DNA of 64,000 bases. Source: an uncultured Clostridia bacterium. GTDB taxonomy: Bacteria > Bacillota > Clostridia > Oscillospirales > Acutalibacteraceae. Under the pieces are notes generated by a model. The model saw only the letters and a list, made by a program, of their open reading frames with translations. It ran no database searches and was not told where the DNA came from. Of this stretch, positions 25,064 through 32,844 are shown piece by piece. How positions within the stretch are numbered: position 1 is the stretch's first letter; the number at the start of each line of letters is the position of its first letter. A program made the position numbers and the translations under genes. The stretch spans positions 204,113 to 268,112 of the forward strand of contig CANQFC010000003.1 of the NCBI GenBank assembly GCA_947598155.1, written 5' to 3'.

Positions 25064-25873
25064 ATGCCCAAACAGGAAGAGCTTTATTCAAATAAAATAT
25101 TCTTTAATGCCGCTTTGCCTTTAATTAAGGTGCTCGCGCAGGACGTTCCTTCGCTTAAAAAGCAGTATGAAAAGGTGCACGCCGTAATTCAGGTAAGCGC
25201 GCTTGACCCGCAGGCCGAGGGCGGCAAAATCGGGATGCATTACGTTGTTAACGGCGCCGATGATTGGCTCGTTCACCTGAACGCCGTTGACCCTAACCCC
25301 CATGTGGAGCTTGAATTTAAGTCCGTGGAGGCGATGAACGCTTTTTTCAAAGGTAAAATGTCGCCCGCGACACTCCCGAAAATGAAGGGCATTGTAAAAA
25401 ATTTCGGTGCGTTTAAGGCGTTCATTATGTCTTTGCTTAAAATGTCAAGCGTACTCTCCGCGACTGAGATTCCGGAAAAAGAAGAGGACAAAACGCTTAT
25501 GGTTAAGTGTATGTTCTATCTTTTGACGAGCGGTATAAGTCAGCTTAACAAAATGGGACATCCCGAAATTCACGAATGGGCGGCAAAATCGCCCGACCGC
25601 GTCTATGCGCTCGCGGTAAACGGCCACCCTGAGGTTGCGGCGTTTATCCGCGTAAAGGCTGGTAAATCAAGGGCGGGCAGAGGCGAATATAAGCGCGCAA
25701 TGCCGTTCTTTACGCTTAGATTTGACTCGTTTGACTCGGCACTCGGAACACTTCTCGGCAAGGACGATATGCTTACAGCCGTAAAGCAGGGGCATATAAT
25801 TATGGACGGCGCTCCGGAATTCGGCGGTCAGTTCGGCGGCTTTATGCTTGAAATCGGCGCGCTGGCGAAATAG
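25064..25873 (+). CDS. SCP2-like (sterol-carrier-fold) protein B
   Basis: The 269-residue soluble protein resembles protein A in layout. An N-terminal half contains VHLNAVDPNPHVELEFKSVEAMNAFFKGKMSPATLPKMKG, an SCP2-like strand plus helix plus Gly-Lys turn. A C-terminal half repeats the pattern (FFTLRFDSFDSALGTLLGKDDMLTAVKQGHIIMDGAPEFG). GGAG lies nine bases before the ATG. It closes the five-gene operon and is followed by a hairpin. Lipid or hydrophobic-ligand binding is inferred from the fold pattern. Two tandem half-domains in each of two proteins flanking metabolic enzymes is unusual. Confidence 0.65.
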   Translation: MPKQEELYSNKIFFNAALPLIKVLAQDVPSLKKQYEKVHAVIQVSALDPQAEGGKIGMHYVVNGADDWLVHLNAVDPNPHVELEFKSVEAMNAFFKGKMSPATLPKMKGIVKNFGAFKAFIMSLLKMSSVLSATEIPEKEEDKTLMVKCMFYLLTSGISQLNKMGHPEIHEWAAKSPDRVYALAVNGHPEVAAFIRVKAGKSRAGRGEYKRAMPFFTLRFDSFDSALGTLLGKDDMLTAVKQGHIIMDGAPEFGGQFGGFMLEIGALAK

Positions 25874-25906
25874 CTGAAAAATATATTTTGGATTTTGCAC
25901 AAAATA

Positions 25907-25932
25907 CGGGGAACCCTTTTAAGGGTTCCCCG
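25907..25932 (+). terminator. Terminator-like hairpin after SCP2-like protein B
   Basis: CGGGGAACCCTT and AAGGGTTCCCCG form a perfect 12-base stem with a minimal loop. The following ATTTACTTT is only moderately T-rich. Confidence 0.6.
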
Positions 25933-25978
25933 ATTTACTTTATCCGATTTTAACGGCTTTATTGAAATAAAACTGCCG

Positions 25979-26215
25979 TTACTTTTGACCGAATTTTTTT
26001 CTTTTGCTTTCTTCGTTCGCCTGTTTGGAAAGTCCCTGAGCAATTTTCGGGTAATCGTGATGCGTGTCAGACGTCGGCTGAATGTTGTAAGTGCCGTATT
26101 TGTTTATCAAATCAAATGCGTCGAACGGCTCACCGTAGACAGGGTCGGCAGATATATCGATTTTTATGCTGTTTTGATTTTTGTTTTGCTCTTTATCTTT
26201 TTTCACTTTAATCAC
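25979..26215 (-). CDS. Small conserved-looking soluble protein, unknown function
   Basis: The 78-residue frame encodes a lysine-rich N-terminus, then DPVYGEPFDAFDLINKYGTYNIQPTSDTHHDYPKIAQG (segments cited separately as DPVYGEPFDAFDL and YGTYNIQPTSDT) and a basic tail. The composed middle looks like a conserved short protein rather than a chance frame. The likely start is GTG 26215 without a strong ribosome-binding site. It follows the GPH transporter gene on the same strand after about 70 bases and may be cotranscribed. No function can be assigned. Confidence 0.5.
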   Translation of the reverse strand: MIKVKKDKEQNKNQNSIKIDISADPVYGEPFDAFDLINKYGTYNIQPTSDTHHDYPKIAQGLSKQANEESKRKKFGQK

Positions 26216-26284
26216 CGATAATATTTTCGGCAGGAAAAGCGGTTTTATACATCAAATTAAGCGGCGGGTTCAATTTTACCGAAG

Positions 26285-27718
26285 TTATATATTTTCACGC
26301 TGTTTTAAAACGGCGGAGTGAACGTCCTCTTTTGTTTTGCCCGTCAACTTATAGAAGAAGAACGGAACTCCCGCGAGGAACATCATAATTCCGTGGAAAA
26401 TCGTGTAGAAGAAAAGAAGCAGAACTTTGGTATGGAACGACTGTTCAAGGTAAACAAGACCTGTTTCTGTTTCAAGCGGACGGATATAACCGATAAGCGA
26501 ATCCGCGTCGAAAAGTATCTGCGGAGCGATATACCCCGCAACGGCGCTGCTGATAGTCGTTCCTATGCCGATAACAAACGGCAGCGAGGCGTCAAGGCGC
26601 TTGCCGTTTGTCTGAAGCTCAAGCGATTCGAGCACGTCGGCCTGAAACATTGTCGGGAGAAGGTTTGACGCGCCGAACTGAATGCCTATAAGGAAAAGCG
26701 AAATTATGAAGATAATCTGCAAAATGCCGCTCCCGTGTTTGAAATAAAGATACCCCGCGCCGAAAGCGAGAGTGTTGATAATAACAGAGTATATGCCGCT
26801 CGCTATATACAGCACCCTTGAATCAAATTTCTTTAAAAGGAAGTTGATTACAAGCATACCTACTGCCGTGCCTATACCCGTGGGCAGGCCGAAGAAAAGG
26901 AATTTTGACGGGCTCCCCAAAAGCGCGACCGCAAGGTAAATGCCCATATATGTAGCGATGTTTCTGAAAGTTTTAATGAAATCCGAAGCAATAATCGTCC
27001 AAGCGTACTTGTTGGAAAGAATGTCAAAAATGCCTATAAGCGGATTCTTTTTTTCCTGAACGCAGACAACTCTTTCACGCACAAGTTTCATAGCGAGAAG
27101 CATTGATATTACTCCGCAGGCGCTGCAAAGCGAAGCGCCGACAATGTATTGAAGAGCAAGGTCGTTTTTCCAAATAGCGTTAAGAACAAGTATAACGACC
27201 AGCGGAGCGGAATTGCCCACGGCCGAGGAAATGCTCCTGAAAGAAATAATGCTGTCACGCTCTTTAAGATTAGGCGTCATAAAGTTTGCAATCATATTAA
27301 GACAGCCGCAGAAGTTCGTTACTATCGTCCAGCCGAGCGCAACTATTAAAAGGTACGCCAAAAGCACATTCCCCGTAAGAAACGACGGGGCGAAGAACGT
27401 GAGTACAAGCAGTATGCCCGCCGGAACGGTCGCAATAAGAATCAGCGGGCGGAATTTACCTGATTTTGACGGCTTTCTGCCGTCAATATACATTGAAACA
27501 AAGAAATTGATTATAAATCCCGCAATGGGAAGAATCAAGTTGAAAAACGAGATGTAATTCTTGCTGACCTGCAATACGTCGGAGAGATAATTATTCCTGT
27601 AATTGCCTATCATACCTGTCATCATCGTGTAAAAGAAAAGCGATGCGACATACATAACAAATTCGGGTTTTTTAACATTCTTTTGAGCTGCGGAGGCCGT
27701 TAGGGTTTTTTCTGACAT
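26285..27718 (-). CDS. GPH-family sugar:cation symporter 1
   Basis: The 477-residue protein has about twelve hydrophobic segments and the glycoside-pentoside-hexuronide (GPH/MFS) pattern. NYRNNYLSDVLQVSKNYISF and SMYIDGRKPSKSGKFRPLIL lie near the cytoplasmic loop after helix 2, and MTPNLKERDSIISFR in the middle loop matches the family-typical TPN..ER motif. It imports glycosides with H+ or Na+. ATG 27718 is preferred because AAAGG lies eight bases upstream; GTG 27727 is in frame. It is divergent from the alpha-galactosidase gene, with the 274-base gap holding that gene's promoter and a solo repeat end. Confidence 0.85.
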   Translation of the reverse strand: MSEKTLTASAAQKNVKKPEFVMYVASLFFYTMMTGMIGNYRNNYLSDVLQVSKNYISFFNLILPIAGFIINFFVSMYIDGRKPSKSGKFRPLILIATVPAGILLVLTFFAPSFLTGNVLLAYLLIVALGWTIVTNFCGCLNMIANFMTPNLKERDSIISFRSISSAVGNSAPLVVILVLNAIWKNDLALQYIVGASLCSACGVISMLLAMKLVRERVVCVQEKKNPLIGIFDILSNKYAWTIIASDFIKTFRNIATYMGIYLAVALLGSPSKFLFFGLPTGIGTAVGMLVINFLLKKFDSRVLYIASGIYSVIINTLAFGAGYLYFKHGSGILQIIFIISLFLIGIQFGASNLLPTMFQADVLESLELQTNGKRLDASLPFVIGIGTTISSAVAGYIAPQILFDADSLIGYIRPLETETGLVYLEQSFHTKVLLLFFYTIFHGIMMFLAGVPFFFYKLTGKTKEDVHSAVLKQRENI

Positions 27719-27886
27719 AACCGTCACCTTTCAAAATAATATTATTTTTAAATAATGGGTTCACTTATGTTTATAATACCGCTTTTTTGATAAGTTTTCT
27801 ATTGACGCGGGAGTAGAATATAAGCGCAAATAATAGTGCAAATGCAACAACTTTACGCGCGGCAACAGCCGATTGTGAGAAAGAAA

Positions 27887-27904
27887 TCTTGCCGAAGTTA
27901 TATA
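27887..27904 (-). repeat. Solo end of the intergenic repeat family (H)
   Basis: TCTTGCCGAAGTTATATA matches the right end of copy E at all but one of the shared positions. No other part of the repeat is present. It abuts the -35 box of the alpha-galactosidase promoter. Confidence 0.5.
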
Positions 27905-27933
27905 TTGAAAACCTATATCATCTATGGTAGAAT
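27905..27933 (+). promoter_or_regulatory. Promoter of alpha-galactosidase gene
   Basis: TTGAAA (27905-27910) and TAGAAT (27928-27933) are separated by 17 bases with CTATGG before the -10. The leader to the ATG is about 55 bases. Confidence 0.65.
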
Positions 27934-27992
27934 AAATACGGCTTAGGAAAATTAAAAAAACAAAACAATAAATTTTTAAAAGGGGTGGCGTT

Positions 27993-29669
27993 ATGTATAA
28001 ATTTTACGCGGAAATCTTAAAAAACAACGAACTATGCGGTCACAGCGCGGAGGAAAACGAGGACTTTAAGTTTGAATTTACCGAAGACGGCGGTCACATT
28101 AAGGGAACGGTTACCGCCTTTACGGATTTGACCTTCCGCTCGCTCTCTTTAAAACGCGGGCGCGAATTCGGCTTTGACGACCTTTTCTACGCAAACGGCT
28201 ACCAAGCGTGGACTACCTCGCGTGAGTTTTGCCGAACCGACGTGCTTAAAGGCGTAATGCCGCTCAGCAAAATTTCAAATTTTACCGAAGATTTAACGGG
28301 GATGTCGGGCGACTATAAATTTGCCTCATACGGCAGGGAAGGCGTTTTTCACTCGTACACATACTGCTATTTCAGAACCCGCGGGCAAAGGGCGATAAAT
28401 CTTTACGGCTCAAAATCCGAAAGGCAGGGCTTTACCGTTTTTGAGGCCGATATGAACGAAAATACGTTTAAAATCTATAAGGACATTGACGGGCTGGAGC
28501 TTAAAAAAGGCGACAAATACGAGGTTTTTGACATAATAGAGCTCAGCGGCGATTTTGACGAGGTAATGGACAGATATTTCTTCGACTTTGTCGGATGCAA
28601 AAAGCCCGAAAAAACGCGCCTTGCGGGATATACGTCGTGGTATAACTATTTTCAGAAAATAAACGAGCAGATAATTCTTCGGGATTTAAACGGACTGGAG
28701 AGAGCGGGCGAATACGCCAATATTTTTCAGGTGGACGACGGCTATGAATCGGCTGTCGGCGACTGGCTTAGGGTAGACCCTCAAAAATTTCCCAACGGAA
28801 TGAAATATATTGCCGACAAAATCCATGAAAAGGGCTATAAAGCGGGCATCTGGCTCGCTCCGTTTAATGCGCAGAAGAGCTCCGCTATTCTTGCCGCCCA
28901 CCCCGACTGGGTAATATGCGACAATGAAACGGGCAAACCCTTGTTAGGCTGCGCGGGCTGGGGCGGAGCTTATACGTTTGACATTTACAATGAGGAATTC
29001 AGAGCATATCTTAAAAGCGTGTTTAATACCTATTTGAACGAATGGGGATACGATATGGTAAAGCTGGATTTCCTTTATTCGCAGTGTATGCAGCCCCGAA
29101 ACGGAAAAACAAGGGGTGAAATTATGTGCGACGCCGTCGATTTTTTAAGAGAATTGGTCGGCGACAAGATGATTCTCGGCTGCGGAGTGCCGCTGGGCGC
29201 TTGTATGGGCATATTTGATTTTTGCCGAATAGGCTGTGACGCCAACAAAATTTTCGCCGGCCCGTTTTACAACAAACTCGGCGTAAATTGCGAAATTCCG
29301 TCGTGCCAAAACGCAATCAACAACGCGATTTTCCGCAACCATCTTGACGGCAGAGCCTTTATAAACGACCCCGACGTCTTTTTCCTTAGAAACACAAATA
29401 TCAAATTTACATTACAGCAAAAATTGCTACTCGGCAAAATCAACGCGGTTTGCGGAAACGTACTTTTCGTATCCGACAACGCGGGCGATTACGATGAAAA
29501 AACATTAAGCTATTTAAAAGACTTTTTCAAGGACAAGAATTATAAAATAAATATGGCGGAGTATGTCAGCCGTGACGTTATACTGCTTTCGTTTACGGAG
29601 GACGGCGAGGAAAAACAGCTTAAATTTAATATCAAAAACGGCAACAGCAATATAGGCAAGGTTGTGTGA
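27993..29669 (+). CDS. Alpha-galactosidase, glycoside hydrolase family 36
   Basis: The 558-residue cytosolic enzyme hydrolyses alpha-1,6-galactosides such as melibiose or raffinose. GH36/clan D features are FQVDDGYESAVGDWL, GIWLAPFNAQKSS, and the nucleophile aspartate in YDMVKLDFLYS. The acid/base aspartate lies in CRIGCDANK. It is shorter than the typical 700-residue GH36, chiefly in the N-terminal beta-supersandwich. No signal peptide is present, so substrates must be imported, plausibly by one of the two GPH transporters. AGGGGTGG precedes the ATG. The GH4 gene follows after 45 bases. Confidence 0.88.
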   Translation: MYKFYAEILKNNELCGHSAEENEDFKFEFTEDGGHIKGTVTAFTDLTFRSLSLKRGREFGFDDLFYANGYQAWTTSREFCRTDVLKGVMPLSKISNFTEDLTGMSGDYKFASYGREGVFHSYTYCYFRTRGQRAINLYGSKSERQGFTVFEADMNENTFKIYKDIDGLELKKGDKYEVFDIIELSGDFDEVMDRYFFDFVGCKKPEKTRLAGYTSWYNYFQKINEQIILRDLNGLERAGEYANIFQVDDGYESAVGDWLRVDPQKFPNGMKYIADKIHEKGYKAGIWLAPFNAQKSSAILAAHPDWVICDNETGKPLLGCAGWGGAYTFDIYNEEFRAYLKSVFNTYLNEWGYDMVKLDFLYSQCMQPRNGKTRGEIMCDAVDFLRELVGDKMILGCGVPLGACMGIFDFCRIGCDANKIFAGPFYNKLGVNCEIPSCQNAINNAIFRNHLDGRAFINDPDVFFLRNTNIKFTLQQKLLLGKINAVCGNVLFVSDNAGDYDEKTLSYLKDFFKDKNYKINMAEYVSRDVILLSFTEDGEEKQLKFNIKNGNSNIGKVV

Positions 29670-29714
29670 CGAAAATACAGCGCGGAAAGGAACGGCTTAC
29701 GCCGTATTGAATAA

Positions 29715-31082
29715 ATGAAAATCACGGTAATTGGCGGCGGCGGAGTCCGTTCAATGTTTTTGGCAAAAAGCATATCGCATAGGGCCCGGGAGCTAAACAT
29801 AACGGAGCTTGTCTTTATGGACATAGATTCCGAAAAACTGAATATTTACGGCAAAATGGCGTCGCAGGTCGTAAAAAAACTTGCGCCCGGCGTAAAATTT
29901 TGCTTAACCGAGGACCCGGTTGCGGCAATCAGCGGCGCGGATTACATAATAACAACTATCCGCGCGGGCGGCGACAAAATGCGCTGCCGTGACGAGCGGA
30001 TTGCTTTGGATTTGGGTTTGTTGGGACAGGAAACGACGGGTGCGGCCGGCTTTTCGTTCGCAATGCGCAGCATTCCTGCGCTGGCACAGTACTGCGAATA
30101 CGTTAAAAAATACGCAAAGAGCGGGTGCGTTTGCTTTAATTTTACGAATCCCGCAGGCGTTGTGTCGCAGACTCTCAGCGATATGGGCTATGATTTTTCA
30201 ATCGGTATTTGCGACGCTCCTTCGGGAATGGTTCGCTCGTTTGAGGAGTTTTTAAACATTCCTGCGGGAACATCGCAGGCTTTCTGCTACGGGCTTAATC
30301 ACCTGTCGTTTTTCAATGAAATAATTTCAAACGGCGAAAATATAGTTCCTAAGCTCATAAACTGCGGCGAGGCTTACACAAAAACCGATTTACGGTATTT
30401 TCGCAAAGAGGATTTGTCAAAAAAACAGTTTATTCCCAATGAATATCTCTATTATTTTTACGAGCCGGAAAAATCGGTTCAAAACATCTTAAACGCGCCC
30501 GAAACAAGGGGCGAGCAGATAGAACGCATCAACCGCGAAATGACAAAAGAGCTAAAAAATACAGATATTGAAAACGACTTTGAAAAGGCGCTCGCTGTTT
30601 TTGAGCATTACTACGGTATGCGTGAAAACACATATATGGCGAGCGAAACGGGCGAAAAACGGGATAAGAAATATAAGTTTGACCTATACTCGCAAAACGA
30701 TTCGGGCTATGCGGGCGTTGCCCTCGGAATAATAGAATCGCTTATCGGCATAACCGAGAGGCCGTTTATAGCCTGCGTGCCGAATAAGAACCGCGCTTTG
30801 AGCTTTCTTGACGAAACGGACACGGTAGAAATCACCTGCGAAATAAAAAACGGAAAAGCGTTGCCGATAGCCCCCCGCACCGTGTCAAGGGAAAACGCCG
30901 AGCTTATTTTAAAAGTCAAGGAATATGAGCGGCTGGCGTCAAGGGCAATAAGGTTTCACGACAGGTCGGCGGCGGAAGAGGCGCTGGCGGTTCACCCGCT
31001 TGTGAACAGCAGAAAGGCGGCTCAAACTCTTGTGAGCGCTTACGGAGAACTTAATAAAGACTATTTTGGAGAGTGGAAATGA
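29715..31082 (+). CDS. Glycoside hydrolase family 4 (6-phospho-glycosidase type)
   Basis: The 455-residue enzyme belongs to the NAD+ and Mn2+ dependent GH4 family. The N-terminal Rossmann start is MKITVIGGGGVRSMFLAKSI. GQETTGAAGFSFAMRSIPAL, CFNFTNPAGVVSQTL and the metal-binding cysteine and histidine in GICDAPSG and YGLNHLSFF follow. It most resembles the CelF/LicH 6-phospho-beta-glucosidase branch, though GICD and HLSFF replace the usual GLCN and HLGW. No PTS gene is present; a phosphorylated or free disaccharide substrate is therefore open. Its stop overlaps the PfkB start (ATGA), implying coupling. Confidence 0.85.
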   Translation: MKITVIGGGGVRSMFLAKSISHRARELNITELVFMDIDSEKLNIYGKMASQVVKKLAPGVKFCLTEDPVAAISGADYIITTIRAGGDKMRCRDERIALDLGLLGQETTGAAGFSFAMRSIPALAQYCEYVKKYAKSGCVCFNFTNPAGVVSQTLSDMGYDFSIGICDAPSGMVRSFEEFLNIPAGTSQAFCYGLNHLSFFNEIISNGENIVPKLINCGEAYTKTDLRYFRKEDLSKKQFIPNEYLYYFYEPEKSVQNILNAPETRGEQIERINREMTKELKNTDIENDFEKALAVFEHYYGMRENTYMASETGEKRDKKYKFDLYSQNDSGYAGVALGIIESLIGITERPFIACVPNKNRALSFLDETDTVEITCEIKNGKALPIAPRTVSRENAELILKVKEYERLASRAIRFHDRSAAEEALAVHPLVNSRKAAQTLVSAYGELNKDYFGEWK

Positions 31083-31987
31083 AGGATTTTGTAGCGTCAT
31101 TCGGAAAATTAAACTGTGATTTGCTTTTTGCCGGTATGCCCCGAATCCCCAACGAGGGCGAGGAACTGTACGCGAAGGATTTTAAGCTGTGCTTAGGGGG
31201 AGGACTGCCCGCCACTATGATAAACTGCTCAAGGCTGGGCGTTCCCGCGAAACTCGGCACGTTTTTGGGCGGCGATATGTTTTCGGATTTCGCCCGCGGC
31301 GAGCTTGAAAAGTACGGCGTTGATTATACCGCTTTCGAGAGCAAGGAATATCCGCTCAATATCACCTGCGCCGTTATCACCGAAAACGACCGAACCTTTG
31401 TCTCCTACGGCGGAACGGAAAAGTACAGTGATGATATGCTTGAAAAAATTTACGGCGTATTAAAGGGCGCGAAAATTGTCGCTATGCAGGAAAAAATTCT
31501 CCCCGTCTACGAACAGCTCAAAAAGGACGGAACGATTTTGGTGCTTGATACGGGCTATTCCGACGATATGTCGATAGATAACTTGAAAGATTACATAAAA
31601 ATTGCCGATTACTACACTCCTAATATTGACGAAACGGAAAAAATAACGGGAACAAGGGATTACAAAAAAGCGCTTGATTTTCTCCGCGATTATTTGCAAA
31701 AACCGATAGTAAAGCTCGGCAGGGACGGGTGCGCCGGTTTTGACGGCGGTTATTTTGTCATTCCAGAGATTGAGGAGTTTTCCTGCGTTGACGCCACGGG
31801 AGCGGGCGACGCGTTCCTTGCAGGCTTTATAACCGGGCTTTTTAGGGGCGAGGACTTCCGAAAATGTATTCTTATGGGCAATATAACGGGCGGAAAATGC
31901 GTTACGGGCGTGGGCTGTCTTACGGAATATTTAACAAATGACGGCTTAAATGATTATGTAAAAAGATACTTTACTAAAATATTATGA
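31079..31987 (+). CDS. PfkB/ribokinase-family carbohydrate kinase
   Basis: The roughly 302-residue kinase starts at ATG 31079, six bases after GGAGAG and overlapping the GH4 stop by four bases. It has the ribokinase-family N-terminal ASFGKLNCDLLFAGMPR, the substrate-binding GGGLPATMINCSRLG, and the PfkB signature 2 DATGAGDAFLAGF with the catalytic aspartate and anion-hole glycines. It phosphorylates a sugar or nucleoside using ATP. With GH36 and GH4 upstream, a released hexose or related sugar is the likely substrate (inference). Confidence 0.88.
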   Translation: MKDFVASFGKLNCDLLFAGMPRIPNEGEELYAKDFKLCLGGGLPATMINCSRLGVPAKLGTFLGGDMFSDFARGELEKYGVDYTAFESKEYPLNITCAVITENDRTFVSYGGTEKYSDDMLEKIYGVLKGAKIVAMQEKILPVYEQLKKDGTILVLDTGYSDDMSIDNLKDYIKIADYYTPNIDETEKITGTRDYKKALDFLRDYLQKPIVKLGRDGCAGFDGGYFVIPEIEEFSCVDATGAGDAFLAGFITGLFRGEDFRKCILMGNITGGKCVTGVGCLTEYLTNDGLNDYVKRYFTKIL

Positions 31988-31998
31988 TATGATAAAAT
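31970..31998 (+). promoter_or_regulatory. Possible promoter of tetR-type gene
   Basis: TTTACT (31970-31975) and TAAAAT (31993-31998) are separated by 17 bases with a TATGA before the -10. It overlaps the 3' end of the PfkB gene. Confidence 0.45.
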
Positions 31999-32021
31999 TA
32001 TTAAAATAGAGTTTTTCAGAG

Positions 32022-32684
32022 GTGATTACGCTGGACCTCAAAACACATCATAAGCCGACGTTTGACAATATCCCTTCCGAAAAACGCGCAAGGGTCATTG
32101 ACGCGGCGACAAAGGAATTTGCGAAAAAAGGCTATCACGACGCCTCCGTCAGCGCTATTGCGGCAAAAGCGAATATCAGCGTCGGAGCGATTTATAAATA
32201 TTTTGAGAACAAACAGGACTTGTTTTTAACAATAATTGACGACAGCATCAGCCGTATTGAAAATCTTTTGCTCGGCCTTATAAAAACCGATGAAGACGTG
32301 ATGATAAAGGTTGAGAAAATCCTTCGTGAAATCATATCCGTTTCACGTGAGGACGGGGTTTTAATCAACCTGTACAATTCAATGACGTCAATCAACGATA
32401 AACGGCTGGCAAGCCAGTTTGCCACGGAGATGGAGCGTGTAACGGCGGAAATTTATATACAGGCAATAACCGAGGGGCAGGAAAACGGTGAAATCCGAAA
32501 AGATATTGACCCTACCGTTGCGGCGTTTTTGATTGACGATTTGTTTATGTCGCTGCAATTTTCTTTTGCCAACGACTATTATATTCAGCGTTTCAGGCTC
32601 TACTGCGGCGAAGACGCAACAAACAGAGAGGAATTTATAATACGCGAAGTACTTAAATTTGTTAAATCGGCGCTTAAAGCATAA
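32022..32684 (+). CDS. TetR/AcrR-family transcriptional regulator
   Basis: The 220-residue protein has a TetR DNA-binding domain at residues 20-65 (RARVIDAATKEFAKKGYHDASVSAI and ISVGAIYKYFENKQDLF) and a C-terminal helical ligand-binding/dimer domain. The start is uncertain: GTG 32022 is within an AGAGGTG that could itself be the ribosome-binding site for a start further in, and no ATG occurs before the conserved domain. It separates the GH36-GH4-PfkB genes from the FGGY kinase and is the natural candidate to control this sugar region; the operator was not found. Confidence 0.85.
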   Translation: MITLDLKTHHKPTFDNIPSEKRARVIDAATKEFAKKGYHDASVSAIAAKANISVGAIYKYFENKQDLFLTIIDDSISRIENLLLGLIKTDEDVMIKVEKILREIISVSREDGVLINLYNSMTSINDKRLASQFATEMERVTAEIYIQAITEGQENGEIRKDIDPTVAAFLIDDLFMSLQFSFANDYYIQRFRLYCGEDATNREEFIIREVLKFVKSALKA

Positions 32685-32687
32685 TTG

Positions 32688-32831
32688 ATATAACTTAGGC
32701 AAGAGAGGTCCCTGCTTTTATAGGCGGCGGGTTCCGTTTTTGGAATCAGCGGGGTTTGGTCTTCGCTGATTTCTCAGTGCGGTTTACACTGCGCCTTGCC
32801 GCGCCACTTGCGGGGTAAGCCCCTTATTGAA
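32688..32831 (+). repeat. Intergenic repeat family, full-length copy A
   Basis: This 144-base copy shows the whole element in forward orientation. The left end is ATATAACTTAGGCAAG, the core is TATAGGCGGCGGGTTCCG followed by TTGGAATCAGCGGGG, and the right end is a terminal hairpin CCTTGCC...GGGGTAAG ending CCCCTTATTGAA. It fills the gap between the TetR gene and the FGGY kinase, and its last bases run into the kinase ribosome-binding site (TTGAAAGGAG). Confidence 0.8.
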
Positions 32832-32844
32832 AGGAGAATGGCAA

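Noticed and set aside
20962..25873. Hopanoid amino-polyol side-chain synthesis (HpnO-like aminotransferase with sterol-fold proteins)
   Set aside because: No squalene cyclase or other hopanoid gene is in the window, and class III aminotransferases are too widespread to support it.
26261..26292. Additional copy of the TATAACTTA repeat at the end of the GPH transporter
   Set aside because: GCGGCGGGTT and GAAGTTATATA are both present but in an order and orientation that do not match the family, and part lies in coding sequence.
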